Shown here in pieces: positions 6,527 through 14,890 of a stretch of 36,435 nucleotides of DNA; the first letter of the stretch is position 1, and the number at the start of each line of letters is the position of its first letter. The DNA is from an uncultured Prevotella sp. Lineage in GTDB: Bacteria > Bacteroidota > Bacteroidia > Bacteroidales > Bacteroidaceae. The stretch covers positions 1 through 36,435 of the forward strand of contig CAMWKM010000012.1 in NCBI GenBank assembly GCA_947174835.1, given 5' to 3'. Made by a program: the position numbers and the translations under genes. A model generated the notes under the pieces. The model was not told where the DNA came from. It did no database searches and saw only the letters and a list, made by a program, of their open reading frames with translations.

Positions 6527-8935
6527 ATGAAAAAGGTAATATTTGCAATTTTTCTTTTATTCTCCGTTTCATCCGTAGCAAATGCTCAGGCAATGAGTGA
6601 TGATACGGTTATGGAATATGTAAAGAGCGGAATTAAACAAGGAAAGTCTCAAAAGCAGTTGTACAACGAACTTATGCTGAAAGGAGTGTCCACAACCCAG
6701 TTGCAGCGAATAAAAGACAAGTATGATCAACAGAAGAGCAATAGTGTTGCCAATAAGGAAGATGATGATATTGATGCTCAGCGTATTAATCCTGAGACGA
6801 GGGACGATGTTGCTTCTGCACAAGATCATAATATGATGCAGGATGGTCCGGAAAATGGAATAAAAGTATTTGGCCGTGATATATTTAGGAATACCAATCT
6901 GACATTCGAGCCGAGCATGAATATTGCAACTCCTGTTGACTACCGTCTCGGTCCCGGTGATCAAATACAGATTGAGGTATGGGGTGCCAGTGAAGCGAAC
7001 ATAACTCAAAAAGTTACTCCTGATGGGTATATTTCCATTCCGGATGTGGGACCTATCAACGTGAATGGCCTTACGGTCCAGACTGCTACTGAGAAGATAA
7101 AGGGTAAGCTGAGCCAGATTTATTCAGGCATGGCTTCTGCCAATGTCAATCTCAGCACAAATGTTAAGGTTAGTCTTGGGCAGATTCGTACTATTCAGGT
7201 CAACATAATGGGCGAAGTAGTGAGGCCTGGTACTTATGCACTGTCATCTTTCAGTACCGTATTCCATGCCTTGTATAAGGCTGGTGGTATTAATCAGCTT
7301 GGTAGTTTGCGTAATATCAAGGTAGTACGCGGTGGAAGAACCGTTGCTACAGTCGATGTATATGACTATATTCTCCACGGTCGTTCTCATTCTGATATTC
7401 GTCTTCAGGAAGGTGACGTTATTATTGCAAGTCCATACGAGGCCCTTGTTCTCATTGAGGGTAAGATCAAACGCCCTATGTACTACGAGATGAAATCTTC
7501 CGAATCTATTGGAACTCTGATCAACTATGCTGGTGGATTTTCCAATGACGCATATACAACAGCTGTAACAGTAAACCGTAATAATATAAAGGAGAAAACG
7601 ATATGTACGGTTGAAGAAATGAACTACGGAGTCTTTAAGGTGAAGGACGGTGATGTCGTCAGCGTAGGTGCCATCCTCGACCGCTACGACAATCGTATTG
7701 AGATAAAGGGTGCAGTGTATCGTCCTGGGTACTATGAACTGGGAAAGAATATTCAGACTATTCGTGAACTCATCGAAAGAGCTGATGGACTTTTGGAGGA
7801 TGCTTTCACTAATCGTGCTGTACTTCATAGAGAGAATCCGGATAAAAGTTTGGAGGTGATGTCTGTTAATATCAAAAGTATATTGGATGGGAAAGATCCG
7901 GACATCGTCCTGCAGAAGAATGATGTTCTTTTTATCCCAAGCGTATACGATCTTGAATCGAAAGGAACGCTTGAAATCTCAGGCGAGGTATATTCTCCGG
8001 GTATCTTCCCTTATGCTGCAAATACAAAGCTGGAAGACATTATCATTATGGCCGGTGGGTTGACAGAATCTGCTTCAACGGTTCGTGTTGATGTTACTCG
8101 TCGCATTATTGATCCGACAAGCACTAAGAAACAAAAGGAATTCTCAAAAACTTTCTCTTTCAGTGTAAGGGATGGTTTCGTGATTGAAGGTGAACAGGGA
8201 TTTGTTCTTGAACCGTATGATCAAGTGTTTGTGCGTCGTTCTCCAGGATATTCGCCCAAAACAAATGTTACTGTAGTAGGAGAGGTGGAATTTGAAGGTG
8301 ACTATGCGCTTAATGAACGTAACGAGCGTTTGTCAGATTTGATTAGAAAAGCGGGAGGACTTACAGACTTTGCCTACATTCAAGGAGCACGTCTTGAGCG
8401 TCAGATGACACCAGAGGAATATCAGCAGGCACAGGATTTGATGGAAATGGTGGCAAGTAACAATAAGATTTCAGGTAACGACTCTATTATCGTACCACAA
8501 GTGTCAAAAACATATCCTGTTGGTATTGATCTTGTAAAGATTATGGCTAATCCTCATTCTGAAATTGATCCTGTACTTCAAGATGGAGATGTCCTGATAA
8601 TACCTCAATATATGACAACGGTCAGCATTTCCGGTTCGGTACGCAAACCAAACTCTATAGTTTATGATTCAAAGATGAAACTGAAGAATTATATTAGTGA
8701 GTCTGGTGGATATGCTGAAAGAGCCCGCAAGAGTGGTACGTTTATCCTGTATCCTAATGGACATATCAAGAAACTCGGTAGAAGAGCAAGTGCCAAGGAT
8801 ATTACTGGCGGTTCTAAAATCATTGTTCCTCAAAAGGGAAGAAGTCAGTGGAATCTTGCAACGACTCTTTCTGCAACAACAACATCTGTGTCGATGCTCG
8901 CCGTGATCGCTTCACTTATGAACACTCTTAAATAA
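6527..8935 (+). CDS. Outer-membrane polysaccharide export protein with SLBB repeats (Wza-like)
   Basis: The 802-residue protein begins with a signal peptide (about residues 1-22, ending VANAQA) without a lipoprotein cysteine. A charged helical segment follows, then the polysaccharide export domain (DYRLGPGDQIQIEVWG near residue 140 through GKLSQIYSGM). Six SLBB-type beta-grasp repeats come next, recognisable by starts such as VNIMGEVVRPGTY, IEIKGAVYRPGYYEL, LEISGEVYSPGIF, VTVVGEVEFEGDY and VSISGSVRKPN. The C-terminus ends in a hydrophobic segment that could form the outer-membrane helix. The family forms the periplasmic and outer-membrane channel for capsule or exopolysaccharide. The Wzz-like partner begins 8 bp later. 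The region is AT-richer than the ribosomal genes before it, as surface loci often are. Confidence 0.9.
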   Translation: MKKVIFAIFLLFSVSSVANAQAMSDDTVMEYVKSGIKQGKSQKQLYNELMLKGVSTTQLQRIKDKYDQQKSNSVANKEDDDIDAQRINPETRDDVASAQDHNMMQDGPENGIKVFGRDIFRNTNLTFEPSMNIATPVDYRLGPGDQIQIEVWGASEANITQKVTPDGYISIPDVGPINVNGLTVQTATEKIKGKLSQIYSGMASANVNLSTNVKVSLGQIRTIQVNIMGEVVRPGTYALSSFSTVFHALYKAGGINQLGSLRNIKVVRGGRTVATVDVYDYILHGRSHSDIRLQEGDVIIASPYEALVLIEGKIKRPMYYEMKSSESIGTLINYAGGFSNDAYTTAVTVNRNNIKEKTICTVEEMNYGVFKVKDGDVVSVGAILDRYDNRIEIKGAVYRPGYYELGKNIQTIRELIERADGLLEDAFTNRAVLHRENPDKSLEVMSVNIKSILDGKDPDIVLQKNDVLFIPSVYDLESKGTLEISGEVYSPGIFPYAANTKLEDIIIMAGGLTESASTVRVDVTRRIIDPTSTKKQKEFSKTFSFSVRDGFVIEGEQGFVLEPYDQVFVRRSPGYSPKTNVTVVGEVEFEGDYALNERNERLSDLIRKAGGLTDFAYIQGARLERQMTPEEYQQAQDLMEMVASNNKISGNDSIIVPQVSKTYPVGIDLVKIMANPHSEIDPVLQDGDVLIIPQYMTTVSISGSVRKPNSIVYDSKMKLKNYISESGGYAERARKSGTFILYPNGHIKKLGRRASAKDITGGSKIIVPQKGRSQWNLATTLSATTTSVSMLAVIASLMNTLK

Positions 8936-8943
8936 GTAGAATT

Positions 8944-10083
8944 ATGGATAAGAATGAATTGAAGGAAGTGCTTCTTGAGGTTGAGAAAGAAAAGAGAATG
9001 AATGACGATCTCCAGCCTGAAGCAGGCGACATCGACTATAGAGAGTATCTTGTTAAGCTATGGGCCGGTAGGCGGTTCATCATGAAAGCTACTGGTGTCT
9101 TCATTGTTTTAGGTTTGATAGGTGCTTTCATGATGACAAGGACATATACCACTACGGTTACTCTTGTACCGGAATTAGGGAAGTCCAGTTCAAACTCTTC
9201 GCTCAGCAGTCTTACTGGTATGCTGGGGCTTGGTGGGGCTATGACGGGTTCCAGTGCCGATGCCTATAATGTCACGGTATATCCTGAAGTCGTGGCATCA
9301 ACTCCATTTGCTACAAAGCTTTTCGATATTCGCGTCTCTGATCCGGAGCATGATATTGACACAACGCTTATCGGTTATCTGACGCGTGAACAATTCTCAA
9401 TCAGCGGACTCGTCATCAAGCCTATATTATCGTTATTCTCAACTGACAGCATTGAGACTTCAGATAAGGTTGATATCTTCCGTCTTACGAAGGAACAGTC
9501 TGGTATAGTGAAATATCTTAATAAGGCCATAGCGGTGGATGTTGATAAGAAGTCGGGTGAGACTACTATCAATGTGACGATGGATAATCCTGTTGTTGCT
9601 GCTATAGTAGCTGATAGCGTATGTAGCTATCTCCGTGAGTTCGTGACTGAGTATAGGACAAGAAAAGCGCGAGAGGACTTTGATAATTATCAGAAGATAT
9701 CTGATGAGAGCCATGAGAAGTATCTGAATGCAAGTCGTGCCTATGCCTACTATCAGGACCATAACCGTGGTCTTACCCTCAATGCAGTCATATCAGAAGG
9801 TACAAGATTGTCTAATGAGTTGAACATTGCTTCACAAGTTTATTCGCAGGCCAAGTTGCAGGCAGAAGCAGCCAGAGGTAAGATCATTGACGAGAAACCG
9901 GTCTTTGCAATCATTCAGCCGGCCTCCGTACCGCTTCAGCCCAGTAATAGCCGTAAGAAAGTTGTCCTAATCTGGACGTTCATCGGTTTCGTTCTTTCGT
10001 GCGTATGGGTACTTTACGGCAAGGAGTATTGGGGTAAAGGTAAGGGTTTGTTTAGTGAGGTCGCTACAGAGAAAAATAAATAA
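8944..10083 (+). CDS. Wzz-family polysaccharide chain-length / co-polymerase protein
   Basis: The 379-residue inner-membrane protein has the Wzz layout: a cytoplasmic N-terminus with IDYREYLVKLWAGRR, a first membrane segment (about residues 46-66), a large periplasmic coiled region with the EYRTRKAREDFDNYQKISDES helix, a proline-rich PASVPLQPSNSRKK motif, and a second membrane segment (about 345-363). There is no C-terminal tyrosine-kinase domain. Such proteins set chain length and contact the export channel encoded just upstream (8-bp gap). No polymerase, flippase or glycosyltransferase follows; a terminator closes the operon. Confidence 0.88.
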   Translation: MDKNELKEVLLEVEKEKRMNDDLQPEAGDIDYREYLVKLWAGRRFIMKATGVFIVLGLIGAFMMTRTYTTTVTLVPELGKSSSNSSLSSLTGMLGLGGAMTGSSADAYNVTVYPEVVASTPFATKLFDIRVSDPEHDIDTTLIGYLTREQFSISGLVIKPILSLFSTDSIETSDKVDIFRLTKEQSGIVKYLNKAIAVDVDKKSGETTINVTMDNPVVAAIVADSVCSYLREFVTEYRTRKAREDFDNYQKISDESHEKYLNASRAYAYYQDHNRGLTLNAVISEGTRLSNELNIASQVYSQAKLQAEAARGKIIDEKPVFAIIQPASVPLQPSNSRKKVVLIWTFIGFVLSCVWVLYGKEYWGKGKGLFSEVATEKNK

Positions 10084-10092
10084 TGTAAAAGG

Positions 10093-10134
10093 AAAGCCGC
10101 TACATGAAGTCTTTTTTATGTAGCGGCTTTTTTA
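10093..10134 (+). terminator. Terminator of the export operon
   Basis: AAAGCCGCTACAT (10093-10105) pairs perfectly with ATGTAGCGGCTTT (10118-10130), and a T run follows. It starts 10 bp after the Wzz-like stop codon. Confidence 0.92.
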
Positions 10135-10178
10135 TTCCGGAGATGCTTTCTGAAAAGATATCTTTTTAGGGGGCAAAA

Positions 10179-10351
10179 GATAATCAAATGGGGGGTGTAT
10201 AAAAATTGATTATCAAATGGTCGGCATTTGATAATCAAATGACTTGGAAAAGATAATCAAATGGCGAGCAAAAGATAATCAAATGGAAGTGAAAAGATTA
10301 TTAAACCGAAGTGAAAAGATAATCAAATCGCGACCAAAAGATAATCAAAGA
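10179..10351. repeat. Eight-copy GATAATCAAATG tandem array, 22-bp period
   Basis: The 12-bp core GATAATCAAATG, or a close variant, starts at 10179, 10208, 10230, 10252, 10274, 10296, 10318 and 10340. The last seven are spaced exactly 22 bp; the first is 29 bp from the second. Between cores only AAAA before most copies is conserved. Copy 3 is extended to a perfect palindrome, CATTTGAT-A-ATCAAATG. The array fills the gap between the export-operon terminator and the rfbA-side hairpin; there is no gene in it. Confidence 0.9.
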
Positions 10352-10369
10352 AAAAACGGTGGATAAAGG

Positions 10370-10399
10370 AAGGGGTTAAAACCATAGTTTTAACCCCTT
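10370..10399 (-). terminator. Perfect 13-bp hairpin downstream of rfbA
   Basis: AAGGGGTTAAAAC (10370-10382) and GTTTTAACCCCTT (10387-10399) form a perfect stem with loop CATA. It lies 77 bp past the rfbA stop on the minus strand. It lacks a strong T run on either side, so termination is probable but not certain. Confidence 0.55.
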
Positions 10400-10475
10400 A
10401 AATTTGTTAATTCGACGAGATTTCATTGTTTGAAAATCTTGTGATTAGCGAAAATTTTCTCGGTGCAAATCTAAT

Positions 10476-11351
10476 TTAAATATTAGTCAACTGCTCTAAA
10501 TACTGCCCATATTCATTTTTTAGCATAGGCTTGGCTAATTCTTTTAGTTGCTCACGATTAATCCATCCATAATTGTAGGCTATTTCTTCCAGACAGGCTA
10601 CCTTTAGTCCCTGACGTTTTTCGATAACTTCAATGAAAGTCGAGGCCTCGGCCAATGAGTCGTGAGTACCGGTGTCCAGCCAAGCGAAACCGCGTTGTAG
10701 GGCTTGTACCGTCAGTTTCTTCTGGGCAAGATATTCTTGATTGACCGTTGTTATTTCCAATTCACCCCGTGCGCTGGGCTTGATACCTTTGGCAATCTTC
10801 ACCACGCTGTTAGGATAGAAGTAGAGTCCAACTACGGCATAGTTGGATTTGGGATGCTCTGGCTTCTCTTCAATGCTTAAACACTTACCGTCTTTGTCGA
10901 ATTCAGCTACTCCATATCGTTCCGGGTCATTGACATAGTAGCCGAAAACTGTGGCTTGTCCATGCTTTTCCGCATTCTCTACACTCTGTCTTAATAGTCC
11001 GCTGAAACCAGATCCGTGAAAGATGTTATCGCCAAGCACGAGGCAAACACAATCATCGCCAATGAACTTCTCGCCGATGATGAAGGCCTGAGCCAAGCCG
11101 TCGGGTGATGGTTGTTCTGCATATTCGAAGTGCATTCCCAACTCACTTCCGTCTCCTAATAGCCTGCGGAACCCTGGCAGGTCGTGTGGTGTTGAGATAA
11201 TCAGAATCTCTTTGATACCAGCCAACATAAGCACCGAAATCGGATAATAGATCATAGGCTTATCGTAAATAGGAATCAGTTGTTTGCTGATACCTTTTGT
11301 GATTGGATAGAGACGCGTGCCACTTCCTCCGGCTAAAACAATTCCTTTCAT
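10476..11351 (-). CDS. rfbA: Glucose-1-phosphate thymidylyltransferase
   Basis: This enzyme joins glucose-1-phosphate and dTTP to make dTDP-glucose, first step to dTDP-L-rhamnose and related surface sugars. The 291-residue protein starts with the nucleotidyltransferase motif [16 protein letters not shown] and continues with [28 protein letters not shown] and [13 protein letters not shown]. Length matches the RmlA family (about 290). It stands alone; rfbB, rfbC and rfbD are not next to it. It converges on the export operon across the repeat array. Confidence 0.95.
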   Translation of the reverse strand: MKGIVLAGGSGTRLYPITKGISKQLIPIYDKPMIYYPISVLMLAGIKEILIISTPHDLPGFRRLLGDGSELGMHFEYAEQPSPDGLAQAFIIGEKFIGDDCVCLVLGDNIFHGSGFSGLLRQSVENAEKHGQATVFGYYVNDPERYGVAEFDKDGKCLSIEEKPEHPKSNYAVVGLYFYPNSVVKIAKGIKPSARGELEITTVNQEYLAQKKLTVQALQRGFAWLDTGTHDSLAEASTFIEVIEKRQGLKVACLEEIAYNYGWINREQLKELAKPMLKNEYGQYLEQLTNI

Positions 11352-11378
11352 AAAATGCTATGGCGTTGTTACGGATTG

Positions 11379-11386
11379 CAAAGATA
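11379..11386 (-). promoter_or_regulatory. -7 promoter element for rfbA
   Basis: TATCTTTG on the minus strand fits TAnnTTTG and lies 27 bp before the rfbA ATG. No good -33 element was seen. Confidence 0.6.
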
Positions 11387-11449
11387 CACATTTTTTTTAT
11401 TTAGTATCTTTTTGTTTCAGAAAAATGTTAGAATGTCAGTAAAAAAGCG

Positions 11450-11457
11450 TAACTTTG
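11450..11457 (+). promoter_or_regulatory. -7 promoter element for the gene at 11478
   Basis: TAACTTTG fits TAnnTTTG, 20 bp before ATG 11478. It is diverged from the rfbA promoter by about 65 bp. Confidence 0.6.
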
Positions 11458-11477
11458 CAGTCAAAATAAGTAAGACT

Positions 11478-12107
11478 ATGGGAATATTTCAGAAAATTTT
11501 TTGTCGTAAGTCGGCCGAAACCGAGACGAAAGTAGGAGGTATGGAAGACTTCATGACCCTCATTCGCGTATATTTTCAGGCTGTTATGGCAGCAGATTTA
11601 GGTATCACTAATCTGAACGCATTGCCGGATTTGCGAGTGTTTAAGACAACACTTCGTATACCAACGCAGGGTGGAAAGCTGGGCATTGGGGAGAAAGCAC
11701 GTTGCAAGAAAATACTGAAAGAAATGTATGAGATGGACGATCAGTTCTTTAAAGAGATTGACCAAAGCATCCGTCGCCGTTGTAAGAAGATTCAAGACGT
11801 GCAGACTTACCTGCTTCAATTCCAAGCCTTTGTGCAGGATGTAATGATGTTGACCGGCAATTTGATGAAGTTCAAGTTGCGTCTACCCGGTTTCTTGAAG
11901 AAAACTATCTATTCTATGACGGAGAAAACCGTTCATGACATCTTTACGAAGAATGACTATAAGGATGTTGGTGTCCTTAAAACGGTAGTTGCTGTACGTG
12001 AGTATAATAAGCGACTGGGCTTCAGTGAGAAGTGGGTCACTGATTTTACCTATCGTATTGTGATGCTGGCAAAGAAAGAAAAAAGACCTCAGACAGAGGA
12101 TAAATGA
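11478..12107 (+). CDS. Conserved-looking protein of unknown function
   Basis: I do not recognise a family for this 209-residue protein. It is basic and largely alpha-helical, with no signal peptide or membrane segment, so probably cytoplasmic. Notable segments are TQGGKLGIGEKARCKKILKEMYEMDDQF, IRRRCKKIQDVQTYLLQFQAFVQDVMMLTGNLMKFK, and a lysine-rich end. The ATG at 11478 is chosen because it follows the -7 box by 20 bp; the open frame extends upstream through the promoter and that part is unlikely to be translated. It lies between rfbA (divergent) and the zapB-like gene, which has its own promoter. Confidence 0.7.
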   Translation: MGIFQKIFCRKSAETETKVGGMEDFMTLIRVYFQAVMAADLGITNLNALPDLRVFKTTLRIPTQGGKLGIGEKARCKKILKEMYEMDDQFFKEIDQSIRRRCKKIQDVQTYLLQFQAFVQDVMMLTGNLMKFKLRLPGFLKKTIYSMTEKTVHDIFTKNDYKDVGVLKTVVAVREYNKRLGFSEKWVTDFTYRIVMLAKKEKRPQTEDK

Positions 12108-12160
12108 TTAATAAATATTAAATATACGGTACAAGGGTGGGCACTTTACCGAATTTTACC

Positions 12161-12168
12161 TACCTTTG
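12161..12168 (+). promoter_or_regulatory. -7 promoter element for the zapB-like/zapA/rny cluster
   Basis: TACCTTTG fits TAnnTTTG and lies 18 bp before ATG 12187, giving a short leader. Confidence 0.65.
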
Positions 12169-12186
12169 TAAAGTTAAAGTTTAGTC

Positions 12187-12483
12187 ATGGCTCAGAATGA
12201 GAATGTTTTAGCCACGTTCCAAACACGTGTACGGCAGTTGATACTCCGTTTTCAAGAAATGAAGAAGGAGAATGAAGAGTTGTATGCGATGGTGGCTGAC
12301 AATGAGCGTAAAATTGCTGTGCTTGAAACACAATTGGCTCAGAAAGAGCGTGACTATCAATCGTTGAAGATGGCTCGGATGTTGGAGATCTCCGATAACG
12401 ACCTAAAGGACTCCAAGGAACGTCTGGCTCATCTGATACGTGAAGTGAATAAATGCATTGCCGTCCTAAGTGACGAGAAGTAA
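12187..12483 (+). CDS. Small coiled-coil protein, ZapB-like
   Basis: The 98-residue acidic protein is predicted to be almost wholly coiled coil (VRQLILRFQEMKKENEELYAMVADNERKIAVLETQLAQKERDYQSLK), then a second short helix near the end. Length, composition and position directly upstream of zapA suggest a ZapB-like partner that links ZapA to the FtsZ ring. Coiled coils are low-information sequences, so the name is inferred mainly from context. zapA starts 12 bp after its stop. Confidence 0.65.
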   Translation: MAQNENVLATFQTRVRQLILRFQEMKKENEELYAMVADNERKIAVLETQLAQKERDYQSLKMARMLEISDNDLKDSKERLAHLIREVNKCIAVLSDEK

Positions 12484-12495
12484 CGGAAGAAAGCA

Positions 12496-12798
12496 ATGGC
12501 AGAGGACAGTAAGGAGAAACTCAATATAAGGTTGCACGTCTATGACGAGGAGATAGCAATGGTGCTTCACAATCGTGCCGATGAGGAATACTATCGTGCA
12601 GCCGCCAAACTTATCTCTGAGCGCTATGGAGCTTATGCACAGGCATATAAAGGGCGTAAGAGTGACCATACCATCGCGCTGATGACGCTCATTGAGATAG
12701 CGTTGCGGTATGAGAAAGAGTTGGGCAAAAATGATATGACCCCTTATGATAATATTCTCTCACAGCTGACTTCCGAGATTGAAAATGCATTGAAGTAG
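12496..12798 (+). CDS. zapA: Cell division protein ZapA
   Basis: ZapA cross-links FtsZ filaments at midcell. The 100-residue protein has the ZapA pattern: an N-terminal beta part (KLNIRLHVYDEEIAM), a helix with EEYYRAAAKLISERYGAYAQAY, and a long C-terminal helix (HTIALMTLIEIALRYEKEL) that forms the tetrameric coil. The sequence lies between the ZapB-like gene and rny, an order I associate with Bacteroidetes. The 32-bp gap to rny holds no RNA gene, unlike proteobacteria, where 6S RNA often follows zapA. Confidence 0.87.
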   Translation: MAEDSKEKLNIRLHVYDEEIAMVLHNRADEEYYRAAAKLISERYGAYAQAYKGRKSDHTIALMTLIEIALRYEKELGKNDMTPYDNILSQLTSEIENALK

Positions 12799-12830
12799 AT
12801 GATGTAAGAGAGTATTAACATTAATGTATT

Positions 12831-14375
12831 ATGATAGATTTAATTTATGTGATTCTAATTGCCGTGGGCGCGCTGATAATAGGTGTGGCGTGCGGATATT
12901 TTATTTTCCTCAAGGTTATTAAAGGGAAATACAATGCAATGGTTGATGCCGCTGAAAAGGAGGCCGAAGTTATCAAGGAGAAAAAACTGCTTGAGGTTAA
13001 AGAGAAGTTTCTTAACAAGAAAAGTGAACTTGAGAAAGAGGTACAGCAGCGTAATCAGCACATTCAGCAGAGTGAGAATCGGCTGAAGCAGCGTGAGATT
13101 TCACTCAATCAGCGACAGGATGAGTTAGGCCGCCGTAAGAATGAATTGGACAGCCAGCAACAGCGCATTGACAATGAGAAGAAGGCATTGGTCTTGAAGC
13201 AGGAAGAACTGGGTAAGATGCAGCAAAAGGAGCGTGAGAAACTGGAGGAGCTTTCCGGTCTGAGTGCAGAGGAGGCTCGCAATCGTCTGGTTGAGTCGCT
13301 TAAGGATGAGGCAAAGACTCAGGCGGCTGGCTATATCAATGAGATCATGGACGAAGCCAAACTTAATGCCAATGCTCAAGCAAAAAAAATAGTTATTCAG
13401 ACTATCCAGCGTGTAGCCACCGAGACAGCCATAGAAAATTCTGTTTCAGTCTTCCACATTGAAAACGATGATGTGAAGGGTCGTGTCATAGGACGTGAAG
13501 GCCGTAACATCCGTGCTCTTGAGGCTGCTTGTGGTGTGGAAATCGTGGTTGATGATACTCCCGAAGCTATTGTCATCAGTGGTTTTGATCCTGTTCGTCG
13601 TGAGATTTGTCGCTTGGCTCTTCACCAGTTGGTCGCTGACGGCCGCATCCATCCGGCTCGTATCGAAGAGGTAGTAGCCAAGGTGAAGAAGCAGTTGGAG
13701 AACGAAATTATTGAGACAGGTAAGCGAACTGCTATTGACTTAGGTATTCACGGCTTGCATCCCGAACTGGTGCGCATCATTGGTAAAATGAAATATCGTT
13801 CCAGTTATGGACAGAACCTTCTGCAACATGCTCGTGAGACTGCAAACCTTTGCGCTGTTATGGCTTCAGAATTAGGATTGAATCCGAAGAAAGCCAAGCG
13901 TGCCGGTCTGCTCCATGACATAGGTAAAGTTCCCGATGAGGAGAGCGAAATGCCTCACGCACTCTATGGTGCAAAGATTGCCGAGAAGTATAAGGAGAAA
14001 CCCGATATTTGCAATGCTATTGGTGCTCACCACGATGAAATGGAGATGCAGACTCTGTTGGCTCCAATCGTGCAAGTGTGTGATGCTATCAGCGGTGCCC
14101 GTCCTGGTGCTCGCCGTGAGATAGTTGAGGCCTATATCAAACGCTTGAATGATCTTGAGGCTATTGCCATGAGTTATCCGGGTGTCACAAAGACCTACGC
14201 TATTCAGGCTGGTCGCGAACTTCGTGTCATTGTAGGTGCCGATAAGATGGATGATGCCGAGAGCGAGGCTCTTTCTGGTGAGATTGCTACTAAGATTCAG
14301 AATGAGATGACTTATCCCGGACAGGTGAAGATTACGGTGATAAGAGAGACGCGAAGTGTTGCTTATGCTAAGTAA
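12831..14375 (+). CDS. rny: Ribonuclease Y
   Basis: RNase Y is a membrane-anchored endoribonuclease that starts mRNA decay. The 514-residue protein shows the full family layout: an N-terminal membrane segment (about residues 3-26), a long charged coiled coil (about 35-165), a KH domain with [19 protein letters not shown] near 222-240, an HD domain with [11 protein letters not shown] and [12 protein letters not shown], and the C-terminal family region ([23 protein letters not shown]). Length is normal (about 510-520). It is the last gene of the cluster and is followed by a bidirectional terminator. Confidence 0.96.
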   Translation: MIDLIYVILIAVGALIIGVACGYFIFLKVIKGKYNAMVDAAEKEAEVIKEKKLLEVKEKFLNKKSELEKEVQQRNQHIQQSENRLKQREISLNQRQDELGRRKNELDSQQQRIDNEKKALVLKQEELGKMQQKEREKLEELSGLSAEEARNRLVESLKDEAKTQAAGYINEIMDEAKLNANAQAKKIVIQTIQRVATETAIENSVSVFHIENDDVKGRVIGREGRNIRALEAACGVEIVVDDTPEAIVISGFDPVRREICRLALHQLVADGRIHPARIEEVVAKVKKQLENEIIETGKRTAIDLGIHGLHPELVRIIGKMKYRSSYGQNLLQHARETANLCAVMASELGLNPKKAKRAGLLHDIGKVPDEESEMPHALYGAKIAEKYKEKPDICNAIGAHHDEMEMQTLLAPIVQVCDAISGARPGARREIVEAYIKRLNDLEAIAMSYPGVTKTYAIQAGRELRVIVGADKMDDAESEALSGEIATKIQNEMTYPGQVKITVIRETRSVAYAK

Positions 14376-14392
14376 TATCAGGTAAATAATAA

Positions 14393-14421
14393 AAAACGGT
14401 GGTCAATTTGACCACCGTTTT
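14393..14421. terminator. Bidirectional terminator between rny and the DUF1573 gene
   Basis: AAAACGGTGGTCAA (14393-14406) pairs with TTGACCACCGTTTT (14408-14421). A and T runs on both sides make it work in both directions. It ends immediately before the stop codon of the convergent gene at 14422. Confidence 0.88.
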
Positions 14422-14811
14422 CTATTTAGCTTCTGTCATATCCCCTTCAATATAGAGGCGGGTTATTTCAACAACACCGTTAGTCCGTATTGTAATAGAC
14501 TTCTTAAAGTGGCCGGCAAACTTACCGGTGCCGTTATAAGTTACTTTTATTTGCCCCTTCTCGCCGGGTTTAATGGGATCCTTTGTGTACTCGGGTACTG
14601 TGCAACCGCAGGAAGCGATGGCTTGGTTGATAACCAGTGGTGTCTCACCTACATTCTGGAACGTGAAAACACAACTGACAATAGGTTCTTTCTCCGAGAA
14701 AGTACCGAAGTTGTGTGTCACTTTGTCGAATTTGATTTCGGCCTGCTTCTGAGCTATCATAGCTGTCGTTCCGCAGATAAATAGCAGTGCAAAAAGTATT
14801 AGTTTCTTCAT
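14422..14811 (-). CDS. Secreted DUF1573-domain protein
   Basis: The 129-residue protein has a signal peptide (about residues 1-20, ending TTAMIAQ) and one DUF1573 domain, an Ig-like beta fold common in secreted Bacteroidetes proteins. Typical elements are KVTHNFGTF, FTFQNVGETPLVI, ASCGCTVPEY with two cysteines, PIKPGEKGQIKVTYN and KSITIRTN. Molecular function is not established for the family. The stop codon abuts the terminator shared with rny. It probably has its own promoter and does not overlap the upstream GH105 gene. Confidence 0.88.
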   Translation of the reverse strand: MKKLILFALLFICGTTAMIAQKQAEIKFDKVTHNFGTFSEKEPIVSCVFTFQNVGETPLVINQAIASCGCTVPEYTKDPIKPGEKGQIKVTYNGTGKFAGHFKKSITIRTNGVVEITRLYIEGDMTEAK

Positions 14812-14847
14812 GTTCTTTTACTTTAAATGTTTTCAATTATCTGACGA

Positions 14848-14855
14848 CAAAATTA
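14848..14855 (-). promoter_or_regulatory. -7 promoter element for the DUF1573 gene
   Basis: TAATTTTG on the minus strand fits TAnnTTTG, 36 bp before ATG 14811. No clear -33 element. Confidence 0.5.
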
Positions 14856-14890
14856 CTTATTTGTCAATAGAGAGCAGGAATAATGTACTT

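Noticed and set aside
10179..10351. CRISPR array
   Set aside because: The repeats are 12-16 bp with spacers of only 6-10 bp, a 22-bp period, and no cas genes are present. CRISPR units are about 60-75 bp.
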